From: Rhodoferax ferrireducens
GTDB taxonomy: Bacteria > Pseudomonadota > Gammaproteobacteria > Burkholderiales > Burkholderiaceae_C
DNA length: 64,000 bases
Assembly: GCF_003347515.1 (NCBI RefSeq)
Contig: NZ_QEII01000259.1
Span: forward strand, 1-64,000
Direction: 5' to 3'
Both the position numbers and the translations under genes were made by a program. Below the pieces are notes generated by a model that did no database searches, was not told where the DNA came from, and saw only the letters and a program-made list of their open reading frames with translations. Position 1 is the first letter of the stretch. Each line of letters opens with the position of its first letter. Shown one piece after another: positions 27,294-35,590 of this stretch.

Positions 27294-27875
27294 CTAGTGG
27301 GTAATTTTCGTACCCAGCAAGGCCATGAACTGCGACAGCCAGGCGGGGTGCGCCGGCCAGGCGGGCGCGGTGACGTATTGACCGTCGGTGACGGCGGCGT
27401 CGATGGCAATCTCGGCAAAGATGGCGCCCGCCAGCTCTACCTCCGGCCGGCAGGCCGGGTAGGCGCTGATGCGCTTGCCCCGGATGATGCCGGGCACGGC
27501 GGCCAGCAGTTGGGCGCCGTGGCACACGGCCGCAATCGGCTTGCCGGCGTCGGCAAACTCTTTGGTGATCGCCAGCACACGGGGGTTGAGCCGCAAATAC
27601 TCGGGGCCGCGTCCGCCGGGGATCAGCAGCGCGTCATAGTTGGCGGTGTTGACCTCGGCAAAGCTGAAGTTCAGGCCAAAGTGGTGGCCCGGTTTTTCGC
27701 TGTAGGTCTGCGCCCCTTCGAAGTCGTGAATTGCGGTCATGACGTAGTCGCCGGCTTTCTTGTCCGGACACACCGCGTGCACGGTGTGGCCGACGGCGAG
27801 CAGGGTCTGGAAGGGCACCATGGTTTCGTAGTCTTCACCATAGTCGCCGCACAGCATCAGAATTTTCTTGGCCAT
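27294..27875 (-). CDS. DJ-1/PfpI family protein
   Basis: A 193-residue protein with AAGGAG six bases before the ATG at 27873-27875; the GTG one codon earlier is also in frame but less likely. It has the flavodoxin-like core of the class I glutamine amidotransferase-like superfamily. The nucleophile elbow is [10 protein letters not shown] with Cys118, and the acidic partner lies in GDYGEDYE near the N-terminus. [13 protein letters not shown] marks the preceding turn. Family members act as glyoxalases, deglycases, chaperones or peptidases; this sequence does not settle which. It is followed by a clear terminator, so it is transcribed alone or with the small gene upstream. Confidence 0.9.
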   Translation of the reverse strand: MAKKILMLCGDYGEDYETMVPFQTLLAVGHTVHAVCPDKKAGDYVMTAIHDFEGAQTYSEKPGHHFGLNFSFAEVNTANYDALLIPGGRGPEYLRLNPRVLAITKEFADAGKPIAAVCHGAQLLAAVPGIIRGKRISAYPACRPEVELAGAIFAEIAIDAAVTDGQYVTAPAWPAHPAWLSQFMALLGTKITH

Positions 27876-27960
27876 CACAGTCTCCTTGAAAGTTGGAGCG
27901 GCCAGTGTGCGGCGTCGGCTCCCCGTATGGGTAACAGCGCATTACTACGGCACTAAGCGT

Positions 27961-28110
27961 TTACCCCAGTAGCACGCTGTGGGCTTCGCTTTTGGCGTTT
28001 GTGCGCCGGCCCAGCAAGCGGGAGCGCTGCAGGGCGAAGAATTCGAGCACACCCCAGACCAGGCAGGCCGGAATGGCGAGTGCGCGAAAAAAAGCGGCTT
28101 TGTGCAACAT
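27961..28110 (-). CDS. 49-residue membrane microprotein
   Basis: The frame runs from ATG 28108-28110 to TAA 27961-27963. The product begins MLHKAAFFRALAIPACLVWG and continues VLEFFALQRSRLL, giving one hydrophobic helix flanked by positive residues, then a polar tail (GRRTNAKSEAHSVLLG). Two other frames cover the same stretch, but neither has membrane-protein composition. No strong Shine-Dalgarno is visible. It resembles small inner-membrane proteins annotated as hypothetical in Comamonadaceae. The DJ-1 start lies 85 nt downstream on the same strand. In the 179 nt before it, a TGACA-N6-TGTCA inverted repeat lies at 28167-28182. Confidence 0.55.
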   Translation of the reverse strand: MLHKAAFFRALAIPACLVWGVLEFFALQRSRLLGRRTNAKSEAHSVLLG

Positions 28111-28289
28111 GGTGTGAGAGCCTGAAGGCCCGTAGTTGGATGAACAGACAAGTTAGTCGCATCCTGTGACAGCTTCGTGTCAGTGCCGAATTACGACGCC
28201 GGCATACGCACGAGTTGCGCTTGCGGTGTTACCGACGGTATGCTTGCCCGCGATGCTTTTAGCCCTGCAACCACCGCCCCAAGGTCGTC

Positions 28290-29303
28290 GTGACCGCACT
28301 TAAGTTGCCCGAACTGGACGCGCTGGAGCGCATCATTGAATTGGGCGCCGGCCGGTTGGAGTCGCGCGTGGTCTGTGAAGTGAATTTGCCGGGCGGCGGC
28401 GCCTACCCGGTGCATGTGATCACGCTGGGCAACCCGGCGCGCGAGGTGCCGGCCGTGGGTTATTTTGGCGGTGTTCATGGCCTGGAGCGCATCGGTGCCG
28501 GTGTGGTGATTGCCTACCTGCAAAGCCTGGTCATGCGCCTGCAATGGGACAGCACGCTGCACAAACAGCTCGAATCGGTGCGGCTGGTGTTCATGCCCAT
28601 TGTCAACCCCGGCGGCATGGCGCTCGGCACGCGGGCCAATCCCCACGGCGTGGACCTGATGCGCAACGCGCCCGTGGAGGCAAGCGATCCCGTGCCTTTT
28701 CTGGTGGGCGGTCAGCGCCTCAGCGCCGGCTTGCCCTGGTACCGCGGCCCCAAGTCCAAACCGATGGAAATCGAGAACCAGGCGGTGTGTGATGTGGTGA
28801 ACACCGAACTGCTGTCGCGTGACTTCAGCCTGTCGGTGGACTGCCATTCGGGCTTCGGCGCCCGCGACCGTATCTGGTTTCCCTATGCGCACAAGCGTGC
28901 GCCCATCACGCACCTGGCCGAGATGCATGCGCTGAAGAGCATTTTTGTCCAGTCGAACAGCCACCACCGCTACATCATCGAGCCGCAAAGCCTGCAGTAC
29001 CTGGCGCATGGCGATATTTGGGACTATTTGTACCTGCAATCCTGTGTCCAGCCGCAGCGCGTGTTTTTGCCGCTCACGCTGGAGATGGGCTCCTGGCTCT
29101 GGGTCAAGAAGAATCCGCGTCAGCTGTTCACGCGCCACGGCATTTTTAACCCCTTGATTGAACACCGGCAGCAGCGCGTGTTGCGCCAGCATCAGCTCTT
29201 GCTGGATTTCCTGTCGCGCGCCGCCTGCGGCCACCCGCTTTGGTTGCCGGGGAGCGAAACCCGCGCCCAGCACCATGCGCAGGCGCTGCAAGACTGGTAC
29301 TGA
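28290..29303 (+). CDS. M14-family zinc carboxypeptidase/deacylase-like protein
   Basis: A 337-residue protein starting at GTG 28290 with AAGG five bases upstream. It has the zinc signature of the M14/succinylglutamate-desuccinylase fold: His63 and Glu66 in GGVHGLERIG, His186 in SVDCHSGFG, and a candidate catalytic Glu265 in LTLEMGSW. FMPIVNPGGMALGTRANPHGVDLMRN is the typical substrate-binding stretch. No signal peptide, so cytoplasmic. It lies 6 nt ahead of an alpha/beta hydrolase and probably shares its transcript. Substrate unknown; peptide or acyl-amino-acid hydrolysis is likely. Confidence 0.85.
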   Translation: MTALKLPELDALERIIELGAGRLESRVVCEVNLPGGGAYPVHVITLGNPAREVPAVGYFGGVHGLERIGAGVVIAYLQSLVMRLQWDSTLHKQLESVRLVFMPIVNPGGMALGTRANPHGVDLMRNAPVEASDPVPFLVGGQRLSAGLPWYRGPKSKPMEIENQAVCDVVNTELLSRDFSLSVDCHSGFGARDRIWFPYAHKRAPITHLAEMHALKSIFVQSNSHHRYIIEPQSLQYLAHGDIWDYLYLQSCVQPQRVFLPLTLEMGSWLWVKKNPRQLFTRHGIFNPLIEHRQQRVLRQHQLLLDFLSRAACGHPLWLPGSETRAQHHAQALQDWY

Positions 29304-29309
29304 GGTCGC

Positions 29310-30104
29310 ATGAACGCCGATAGTTACACCTCATTCACCTGGATTTTCCTGCGCGGCTTGACACGCGAGAGCCGGCACTGGGGCGACTTTGTCGGGCAAT
29401 TTCAGCAGGCGCTGCCGGACAGCCGGGTCGTGACGCTGGACCTGCCCGGCAACGGCCAGCTGAACCAGCAACGCAGCCCGCTGCGCGTGCAGGACATGGT
29501 GGCCCACTGTCGCGCCCAGCTCGCCGCACGCCAGATCGCGCCGCCCTACCATGTGCTGGCCATGTCGCTCGGTGCCATGGTGGCCGCGGCCTGGGCGCAA
29601 GCATATCCGCAAGAGTTGGCTGCCAACGTGCTCATCAATACCAGCATGCGACCCTTCAACCCGATTTGGCAGCGCCTTCGTCCCTCCAACTATGGCGTTT
29701 TGGCGAAACTGGTTCTGTTGGGCGGAACGCCCGAGGTGTGGGAGCGCAGCATCCTGCGCATTACGAGCAACCACGCCATCGACGACGTATTGCCACGCTG
29801 GCTGGCGCTGCGACGAGACCGGCCCGTGTCACGCGGCAATGCGCTGCGGCAACTGGTCGCCGCCGCCGGTTTTCGTGCGTCCGGCGTCAAGCCGCTGGTC
29901 CCCACACTGCTGCTGGCCAGCGCGCAGGATCATCTGGTTTCGGTTGAATGCTCCAAAACGCTGGCTCGGCACTGGCAGTGCGATCTGCGCCTGCACCCCA
30001 GCGCGGGTCACGATCTGCCGCTGGACGACGGTCCGTGGGTGGCGGCGCAGGTTCGGGTCTGGCTGTTTGACAGCGCCGCGTACACTGCCAGCGCCCATGA
30101 ATGA
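29310..30104 (+). CDS. Alpha/beta hydrolase
   Basis: A 264-residue alpha/beta-fold hydrolase. The nucleophile is Ser86 in LAMSLGAMVAAAWA. The acid is probably Asp207 in LLASAQDHLV and the His is His234 in SAGHDLPLDD. FLRGLTRESRHWGDF forms the oxyanion-side loop and DLPGNG the turn before it. It lies in a three-gene run with the M14 protein (6 nt gap) and a small membrane protein (8 nt overlap). It resembles BioH/MenH-type esterases in layout but the substrate cannot be named. Confidence 0.88.
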   Translation: MNADSYTSFTWIFLRGLTRESRHWGDFVGQFQQALPDSRVVTLDLPGNGQLNQQRSPLRVQDMVAHCRAQLAARQIAPPYHVLAMSLGAMVAAAWAQAYPQELAANVLINTSMRPFNPIWQRLRPSNYGVLAKLVLLGGTPEVWERSILRITSNHAIDDVLPRWLALRRDRPVSRGNALRQLVAAAGFRASGVKPLVPTLLLASAQDHLVSVECSKTLARHWQCDLRLHPSAGHDLPLDDGPWVAAQVRVWLFDSAAYTASAHE

Positions 30105-30342
30105 ACTCAAGTCTCTGGAAACCCTCGGCATCACCCTGCCAGGCCCGATGTATATGCTGGGCGCCATCGTCTTTGGCATCGTGGGTTATGCGGCGTACCG
30201 GTACGGCAAGAAAGCCGCGCTGCCCGCACCCAAATGGATAGGGGTCGCACTCATGCTCTACCCGTATGCCATTTCAGCGACCTGGTTGCTGTATGCCGTC
30301 GGGGCTGCCCTGTGCCTTGGGCTCTACGTTTACCGGAAATAA
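30097..30342 (+). CDS. Small inner-membrane protein
   Basis: An 81-residue protein. ATG 30097 lies within the end of the hydrolase gene (ATGAATGA overlap), so it is probably translated by coupling; the longer open frame upstream is an artefact of the hydrolase gene. Two or three membrane helices are visible: MYMLGAIVFGIVGYAAYRYG, WIGVALMLYPYAI and TWLLYAVGAALCLGLYVY. A short basic loop (GKKAALPAPK) lies between. It matches small conserved hypothetical membrane proteins; no function is known. Confidence 0.82.
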   Translation: MNELKSLETLGITLPGPMYMLGAIVFGIVGYAAYRYGKKAALPAPKWIGVALMLYPYAISATWLLYAVGAALCLGLYVYRK

Positions 30343-30412
30343 AGGGCATGGGGATTGCGGCGACAATCTAGCTCCAATTTTCACTATTCGTTTGGCCCAC
30401 CAAACATTTTTC

Positions 30413-30940
30413 ATGTCCAGTACGTCCAACTTTGAGGTCCGGCCCGCAACACTGCGCGATGCCAAGGCAATTGCCGAAATTCATGTCAGTGCCAGCCAGG
30501 CTGCATTCAAGAGCGTCGTTCCCGGTGAACAGATGCCTGCCATCCCCGTCGACAAAAGCCAGGCCTACTGGCGCGACGCCATTGAGTTCAACGAACCCCA
30601 GGTTTATGTAGCGGTCGATGAGGGGCAAGTCGTCGGCTTTGTCGGTTTCGACCGTTCGCGTGACAAGGGCACGCCCAACACCATGGGTGAAATCTGGGCG
30701 ATCTATGCCGCCACGTCGCATTGGGGACAGGGCGTTGGCCTGGCACTGTGGGACGCCGCCCGCGACGGTTTGCTGGAAGAGGGCTGCACCAAAGTCACGC
30801 TGTGGGTCCCCTTGGGTAACGAGCGCGCCCTGCGTTTTCACGATCTGGCCGGCTTCAAACGGGAGATGACCAGCATCAAGACCGTGGCCATCGGCACCGT
30901 CAAAGTGGAAGAAATCCGGATGAAACGCGACCTGAGCTGA
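30413..30940 (+). CDS. GNAT-family N-acetyltransferase
   Basis: A 175-residue protein. ATG 30413 gives the usual GNAT start (FEVRPATLRDAKAIAEIHV); the 49 residues upstream in frame overlap the preceding gene and are not typical. There is no good Shine-Dalgarno. The acetyl-CoA site is HWGQGVGLALWDAARDGL, a Q/R-x-x-G-x-G/A type motif. VYVAVDEGQVVGFVGFDRS and NERALRFHDLAGFKRE complete the fold. It ends directly against the convergent FabH-like gene, with no bases between the two stop codons. Substrate is unknown. Confidence 0.9.
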   Translation: MSSTSNFEVRPATLRDAKAIAEIHVSASQAAFKSVVPGEQMPAIPVDKSQAYWRDAIEFNEPQVYVAVDEGQVVGFVGFDRSRDKGTPNTMGEIWAIYAATSHWGQGVGLALWDAARDGLLEEGCTKVTLWVPLGNERALRFHDLAGFKREMTSIKTVAIGTVKVEEIRMKRDLS

Positions 30941-32059
30941 TCAAGTGCGGCGCAGCACCACGCTGCCTATCGAATAGCCGGCCCCGAAGGAGCAGATCAC
31001 GCCCACTTCGCCGGCCTGGATGTCATCGTGGTGGCGGTGAAAGGCGATGATCGAGCCCGCTGAGGCCGTGTTGGCAAATTCGTCCAGAATCACCGGTGCG
31101 TCGTCGCGCGAAGCATCGCGTCCCAGCAGTTTTCGGCCAATCAGCTGGTTCATGGCCAAGTTGGCCTGATGCAACCAGAAGCGGCGTACCCCGGCGGGCG
31201 TCAGACCATGTTCCGCGAGGTGATGGGTGATGTGCTCGGCCGCCATCGGACACACTTCCTTGAAGACTTTGCGGCCCTCCTGGTAGAACAGCTGATCGCG
31301 GTCCTCTGGATTCCGGTCTTCACTGCGCGACATATAGCCTGCGTTGTTGCGAATGTTGTTGGAGAACGTGGTGAGCAAGCGTGTGCCGATGATCTCAAAC
31401 GCGCCGGCGGGCGCGTTCTCCAATCGCTCAACCAGGATGGCGGTACAGACATCGCCAAAGATGAAATGGCAGTCCCGGTCTTTCCAGGCCAGATGGGGCG
31501 AGGTGATTTCCGGATCAACCACCAAAATGGCGCGGGCCGAGCCGGTCTTGACGGCGTTGACCGCCATCTCAATGGCAAAGGTGGCCGATGAACAGGCCAC
31601 ATTCATGTCAAAGCCGAAGCCCTTGATGCCCAGCGCCGTCTGGATTTCCACCGCCATGGCCGGGTAGGCCCGCTGCATATTGGCGCAAGCGCAAATCACG
31701 CCGTCAATATCCTCGGCCTGTTTGCCAGCGCGTGCCAGCGCATCCCGCGCCGCAGCCACGCCAATTTCAGCCATCAGGGAAATTTCGGTATCGGGGCGGG
31801 CTTGCAGGCGCGGCCGCATGCGCTTGGGATCGAGTACACCGGTTTTTTCCATCACGTAGCGTTGCTTGATGCCCGAGGCTTTCTCGATGAACTCGACGCT
31901 TGAGGGCGGGATGGCGCGGCGCGTGCCTGCTTCAATGTCGCCCGCATGGCTGGCGTTTTCCAGCTCGGCGAAGCTGTTGAAGGCTGCAACCAGCTCTTCA
32001 TTGCTGATGACCTCAGGCGGGGTATAAAGTCCGGTACTGCTGATGGCGACACGATGCAT
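30941..32059 (-). CDS. Beta-ketoacyl-ACP synthase III (atypical FabH)
   Basis: A 372-residue thiolase-fold enzyme, about 55 residues longer than canonical FabH. ATG at 32057-32059 has AGGA nine bases upstream. The catalytic triad is Cys156 in MNVACSSATFAIE, His297 in FWLHQANLAMN and Asn330 in DEFANTASAGS. The extra length lies mainly in residues 25-95, including HAGDIEAGTRRAIPPSS and DPKRMRPRLQARPD. It is a lone gene away from any fatty-acid cluster. Long FabH2-type enzymes are known to use medium-chain acyl-CoA from beta-oxidation as primer; such a role here is inference. Confidence 0.88.
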   Translation of the reverse strand: MHRVAISSTGLYTPPEVISNEELVAAFNSFAELENASHAGDIEAGTRRAIPPSSVEFIEKASGIKQRYVMEKTGVLDPKRMRPRLQARPDTEISLMAEIGVAAARDALARAGKQAEDIDGVICACANMQRAYPAMAVEIQTALGIKGFGFDMNVACSSATFAIEMAVNAVKTGSARAILVVDPEITSPHLAWKDRDCHFIFGDVCTAILVERLENAPAGAFEIIGTRLLTTFSNNIRNNAGYMSRSEDRNPEDRDQLFYQEGRKVFKEVCPMAAEHITHHLAEHGLTPAGVRRFWLHQANLAMNQLIGRKLLGRDASRDDAPVILDEFANTASAGSIIAFHRHHDDIQAGEVGVICSFGAGYSIGSVVLRRT

Positions 32060-32218
32060 AGCGATTGTCCTGAAAAGTAGGGGGTTGGAGCGGTCCAACA
32101 AAGCGGCGATTATCGGCCGAGTCGCCCTGGCTTCCCGGCCATGGATGTTCGACCCGCCTGGACTGCGGCGACAATCTCGCTTTGCCCGATGGCACCCAAC
32201 CCCAGAAAGCTCCAACCT

Positions 32219-33145
32219 ATGGCCAGCAGCCTGCTCGCACTGATTGACGACATTGCCACCGTACTGGACGACGTGGCCCTTTTGACCAAAGTGGCCGCCA
32301 AGAAAACCGCCGGTGTACTGGGGGATGATCTGGCCCTGAACGCCCAGCAGGTCGCGGGTGTCAAAGCCGACCGTGAGCTACCGGTGGTCTGGGCGGTGTG
32401 CAAAGGCTCATTCGTCAACAAGGCGATTCTGGTGCCGTCGGCGATTGCCATCAGCGCGCTGGCGCCCTGGGCGGTGACGCCGCTGTTGATGGTGGGTGGC
32501 GCTTATTTGTGCTTTGAGGGTTTCGAAAAACTGGCGCACAAGTTCTTGAGCAACAGCGCCGAGGAGGCGCGTCACCGTGCCCAACTGGTGCAGGCGCTGG
32601 CCAACCCGTCGATCGACCTGGTGGCGCTGGAGAAGGAAAAAATCAAGGGCGCCGTACGAACCGATTTCATCCTGTCGGCCGAGATCATTGCCATCACGCT
32701 GGGCACGGTGCAGAGCAGCCCGCTGGCCACGCAAGTAAGCGTCCTGAGTGGCATCGCCGTGCTAATGACGGTCGGCGTCTATGGCCTGGTGGCGTGCATT
32801 GTCAAGCTGGACGATGGCGGGCTCTACCTCAGTCAACAAGCGGGTGACGATGTCGCGGCTCGGATTCGGCGCCGTGTGGGGCGGGGCATTCTCAGGTTTG
32901 CACCTTACCTCATGAAGGGCTTGTCTATTGCCGGAACCGCGGCCATGTTTCTGGTTGGGGGAGGCATCTTGACGCATGGTATTCCCGCGGTGCATCATGC
33001 GATTGAGCAATGGAGCTCGGGCGTGGGCACAGCCCTGCAATCGCTTGTTCCCTTGCTGCTGGATGCGGTCGCCGGCATTTTGGCCGGCGCGGCGGTATTG
33101 GCCTGCGTGGCAGTGGTGAAACGGGTGAGGCAAGGTTTTTCTTGA
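32219..33145 (+). CDS. yedI: DUF808 (YedI-type) inner-membrane protein
   Basis: A 308-residue membrane protein. ATG 32219 gives the family N-terminus MASSLLALIDDIATVLDDVA and KVAAKKTAGVLGDDLALNAQQ. Helices are visible at about 75-95, 165-215, 245-265 and 285-300. The conserved central block is GAYLCFEGFEKLAHKF. A DFILSAEIIAITLG motif follows. The family is widespread and uncharacterised. It is separated by 159 nt from the divergent FabH-like gene. A repeat copy follows its stop. Confidence 0.92.
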   Translation: MASSLLALIDDIATVLDDVALLTKVAAKKTAGVLGDDLALNAQQVAGVKADRELPVVWAVCKGSFVNKAILVPSAIAISALAPWAVTPLLMVGGAYLCFEGFEKLAHKFLSNSAEEARHRAQLVQALANPSIDLVALEKEKIKGAVRTDFILSAEIIAITLGTVQSSPLATQVSVLSGIAVLMTVGVYGLVACIVKLDDGGLYLSQQAGDDVAARIRRRVGRGILRFAPYLMKGLSIAGTAAMFLVGGGILTHGIPAVHHAIEQWSSGVGTALQSLVPLLLDAVAGILAGAAVLACVAVVKRVRQGFS

Positions 33146-33151
33146 TTATTC

Positions 33152-33204
33152 TGGCCACTAGCCCATATGGAATAAGCGCTTTAAGCTATTGAATATATAG
33201 CAAA
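33152..33204 (+). repeat. Interspersed ~50-nt repeat, copy B
   Basis: Reads GGCCACTAGCCC, then TGGAATAAGCGC, then GCTAT-7-ATAGC and AAA. It begins 7 nt after the yedI stop, ahead of the HD-GYP gene. The hairpin arms are identical to copy A while loop and flanks differ. Confidence 0.85.
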
Positions 33205-33287
33205 TTGAATGTACTGACGGAAGTGGATTGTTCTTGTTTCACAGCATCACATGAACGCCCTGAGACCCGATTGGAGGCGGATTGATT

Positions 33288-34463
33288 ATGAAAATGTTGA
33301 GACTGCCGCGCTCGAAAGTCCAGATCGGTACGCCCTTGCCATGGAACGTGCGTGACGCCGAGGGCCTGCTGTTGCTGTCGAGGGGGCATGTCGTCGAGAG
33401 CGAGCATCAGCTTGAACTCCTGCTCCAGCGTGGCGCCTTTGTGGATGCGGAAGAAGTCAGGCTGGTAGAGCGCAATGCCGAGCCAGAACAAGCCAAGGCC
33501 CCCGTAGCACCGCCCAATCTTTTTGGTTTGTGGGAGCAGACGGCGGAAGGTTTGAAAAAACTGCTGACTGACGTGACCCAACAGCCTGATTTTGCCGAAC
33601 GTGTGGATCAGTTTGCGCATCACGTTCTGGAACTTGTCGACCTCAACCCGGACGTCGGCATTTACCGCAGTGTGCGCCAGGACAATGCCAAGAATTTTTA
33701 TTACGGTTACAGCCATTCGGTGCATACCGCCGTGCTGTGCATTTTGATGTCCCGTCATCTGCGCTGGCCCACGGAGCGCGTGATGAGCCTGGTCAAGGCG
33801 GCGCTCACCATGAACATAACGATTCTGGACCTGCAGGGACAAATGGCGGGGCAGGATGTACCCATGAAGGACAAACAGCGGGCCGCCATTCAAGCGCATC
33901 CCGCTCAATCCGTTGAATTGCTGGAGAAGGCCGGTGTGACCGATAGCGACTGGCTGGCCGCCGTCGCGCAGCACCATGAGCGACCCGATGGAAGCGGCTA
34001 TCCGCTTGGGCGCGAGGATGTCTGCGAGATGGCCGTCGCGCTGCGGGTGGCGGATGTGTTCATGGCAAAAATAAGCCCTCGTGCCCTGCGCGCGGCATTG
34101 TCACCGCAAGAGGCGGTTCGTGAGCTCTATCGCGAGGACAAGGGCGGTGTCCTGTCGACAACCGTCATCAAAGAGTTTGGAATCTATCCGCCCGGTGATT
34201 TTGTCAAACTCGCCTCAGGCGAGCTGGGCGTCGTGGTTCAGCGGACCGGGAACGCACGGGCACCCATCGTGGCCGCCATCACGGACACCGCCGGGCGTCC
34301 CGTCGCCCGGACCGTACGTCATGACACGGGACAAGCTGCCTTTGCAATTGTGGGCAATGTGGCTGACAAAGCGATGCTGATGCGTTTGCCGCCTGAACGT
34401 TTGTACGGCTTCTCCGCCGCACCGCCTGCCCAGGAGACGCCGCCTACCGCCCAGTCGCATTGA
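33288..34463 (+). CDS. HD-GYP-type protein lacking the HD metal pair
   Basis: A 391-residue protein; ATG 33288 has GGAGG ten bases upstream. HD-GYP proteins hydrolyse c-di-GMP. Residues 1-60 resemble the DUF3391-like N-terminal module (VQIGTPLPWNVRDAEGLLLL). The HD-GYP domain keeps the first His143 (YSHSVHTAVL), His204 (AHPAQSVELL), HHE at 229-231 and DGSGYP at 234-239. The second motif, normally LLHDIGK, reads ALTMNITILDLQ, so His and Asp are replaced by Met175 and Asn176. A C-terminal region (FVKLASGELGVVVQ) follows. It may bind c-di-GMP without cleaving it. A solo gene. Confidence 0.88.
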   Translation: MKMLRLPRSKVQIGTPLPWNVRDAEGLLLLSRGHVVESEHQLELLLQRGAFVDAEEVRLVERNAEPEQAKAPVAPPNLFGLWEQTAEGLKKLLTDVTQQPDFAERVDQFAHHVLELVDLNPDVGIYRSVRQDNAKNFYYGYSHSVHTAVLCILMSRHLRWPTERVMSLVKAALTMNITILDLQGQMAGQDVPMKDKQRAAIQAHPAQSVELLEKAGVTDSDWLAAVAQHHERPDGSGYPLGREDVCEMAVALRVADVFMAKISPRALRAALSPQEAVRELYREDKGGVLSTTVIKEFGIYPPGDFVKLASGELGVVVQRTGNARAPIVAAITDTAGRPVARTVRHDTGQAAFAIVGNVADKAMLMRLPPERLYGFSAAPPAQETPPTAQSH

Positions 34464-34498
34464 GCCGTAAGCGCTGGCGCCCTGCAGTCGCTGCCGGA

Positions 34499-34969
34499 TC
34501 AGGCCTCGCCACCAAAGCGCTGGGTCAGATTGTCGATGTACTGCTCAATCATTTTTTCGAACTCCGACTCCACCACGGGCGCCACCACCATTTTCATCAG
34601 GCCGGGCAGGGGAATGCTGAGGTCACCCGTGATTTGCAGCACGATGTGTGTGGATTTCTTCTTGTCGCTAATCTTCCAGCTGCCCGACACCAGTGCGTTT
34701 CCTTCGCCTTTGACCGGTGTCCAGACGACCGTGCCTTTGGCGCTGTCGGACACATACTTCGACGCGTAGATGGTTTGCAGGTGGATCTGCGCGATCCCGA
34801 TTTTTGCCATTTCCCAACGATAAGTGCCGTCCCCGAGGTCGACCAGTTTGTCCACCTTGGGAAAGAAGCTGGCCGAGGTGGGGACATCAGAAAGAACGTC
34901 AAAGACGTCTTTGGCACTGGCTTTGACTTCAAATTCGTAGCCAAGATCGATGTTTACGTTGATGGTCAT
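34499..34969 (-). CDS. SRPBCC (CoxG/polyketide cyclase-like) protein
   Basis: A 156-residue single-domain START/SRPBCC protein. The first strand and helix are YEFEVKASAKDVFDVLSDVP, then SFFPKVDKLVDLGDGTYRWEM, and the long C-terminal helix is MVVAPVVESEFEKMIEQYIDNLTQRF. Such domains form a hydrophobic ligand cavity; the closest named group is CoxG, but no CO-dehydrogenase genes are near. It converges on the HD-GYP gene with a 35-nt gap. Ligand unknown. Confidence 0.85.
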   Translation of the reverse strand: MTINVNIDLGYEFEVKASAKDVFDVLSDVPTSASFFPKVDKLVDLGDGTYRWEMAKIGIAQIHLQTIYASKYVSDSAKGTVVWTPVKGEGNALVSGSWKISDKKKSTHIVLQITGDLSIPLPGLMKMVVAPVVESEFEKMIEQYIDNLTQRFGGEA

Positions 34970-35050
34970 GGGCAGCTCGCGTGAGTTATTGATGGGCAGT
35001 CGCGAGGCAATGGTACACGCCTGAAATCAAGCCGTGTACCATCCGCTGTC

Positions 35051-35590
35051 ATGAAAGTTGATCCCGCCATTGTTCAAATTTTTGCCGAAAACGTTCGGGC
35101 AGAAATTATTGTGCGTCCGACAGGTATCAAGCTTGACCCGGCCATCATTCAAAAAATCAAGCAACAGGTTCCGATTTTCAAGGGCATGACGCCCGACTGC
35201 CTGATGCGAACCCTGGCGGTCGCCGAATACTATCCGGTCAAGGCTGGGGAGGTCGTTTTCAACGAGCGGGACATTGGTGATTCTTTTTTTGTCCTGATCG
35301 CCGGTGAGGTGCTGGTTGAAAAACTCAGGAATGGCCAGGTGGTTGAACTGGCCCGGCTCAGCGCGGGCCACTGTTTTGGCGAGATGGCGCTGGTCGGCAA
35401 CCACCTGCGATCTGCCACAGTGCGCGCGACGCGTGACGCCATGACCATGCGCTTTTACAGGGAACTCATTGATGCGCACCCCGAAAGTGCGCATGTCATC
35501 TACCGCAATATTGCCAGCATTCTCGCCAATCGTCTGGACGAGTCCAGCGTGATGCTGGCCGACCTGGTCGGGCAGACGAGGGTCACTTAG
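35051..35590 (+). CDS. Cyclic-nucleotide-binding domain protein
   Basis: A 179-residue protein with one cNMP-binding domain at residues 45-160: PIFKGMTPDCLMRTLAVAEY, GEVVFNERDIGDSFFVLIAG and the cassette GHCFGEMALVGNHLRSATVRA, where the Arg that contacts the cyclic phosphate is replaced or shifted. There is no HTH domain, so it is not a CRP-type regulator. The N-terminal 40 residues are unassigned. It may act as a stand-alone sensor or adaptor. The last four bases overlap the convergent gene. Confidence 0.85.
   Translation: MKVDPAIVQIFAENVRAEIIVRPTGIKLDPAIIQKIKQQVPIFKGMTPDCLMRTLAVAEYYPVKAGEVVFNERDIGDSFFVLIAGEVLVEKLRNGQVVELARLSAGHCFGEMALVGNHLRSATVRATRDAMTMRFYRELIDAHPESAHVIYRNIASILANRLDESSVMLADLVGQTRVT

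Noticed and set aside
27191-28162. Alternative small minus-strand frames around the DJ-1 gene and microprotein
   Set aside because: Arg/Pro-rich compositions without start sites; the chosen frame has a membrane helix and basic flanks.
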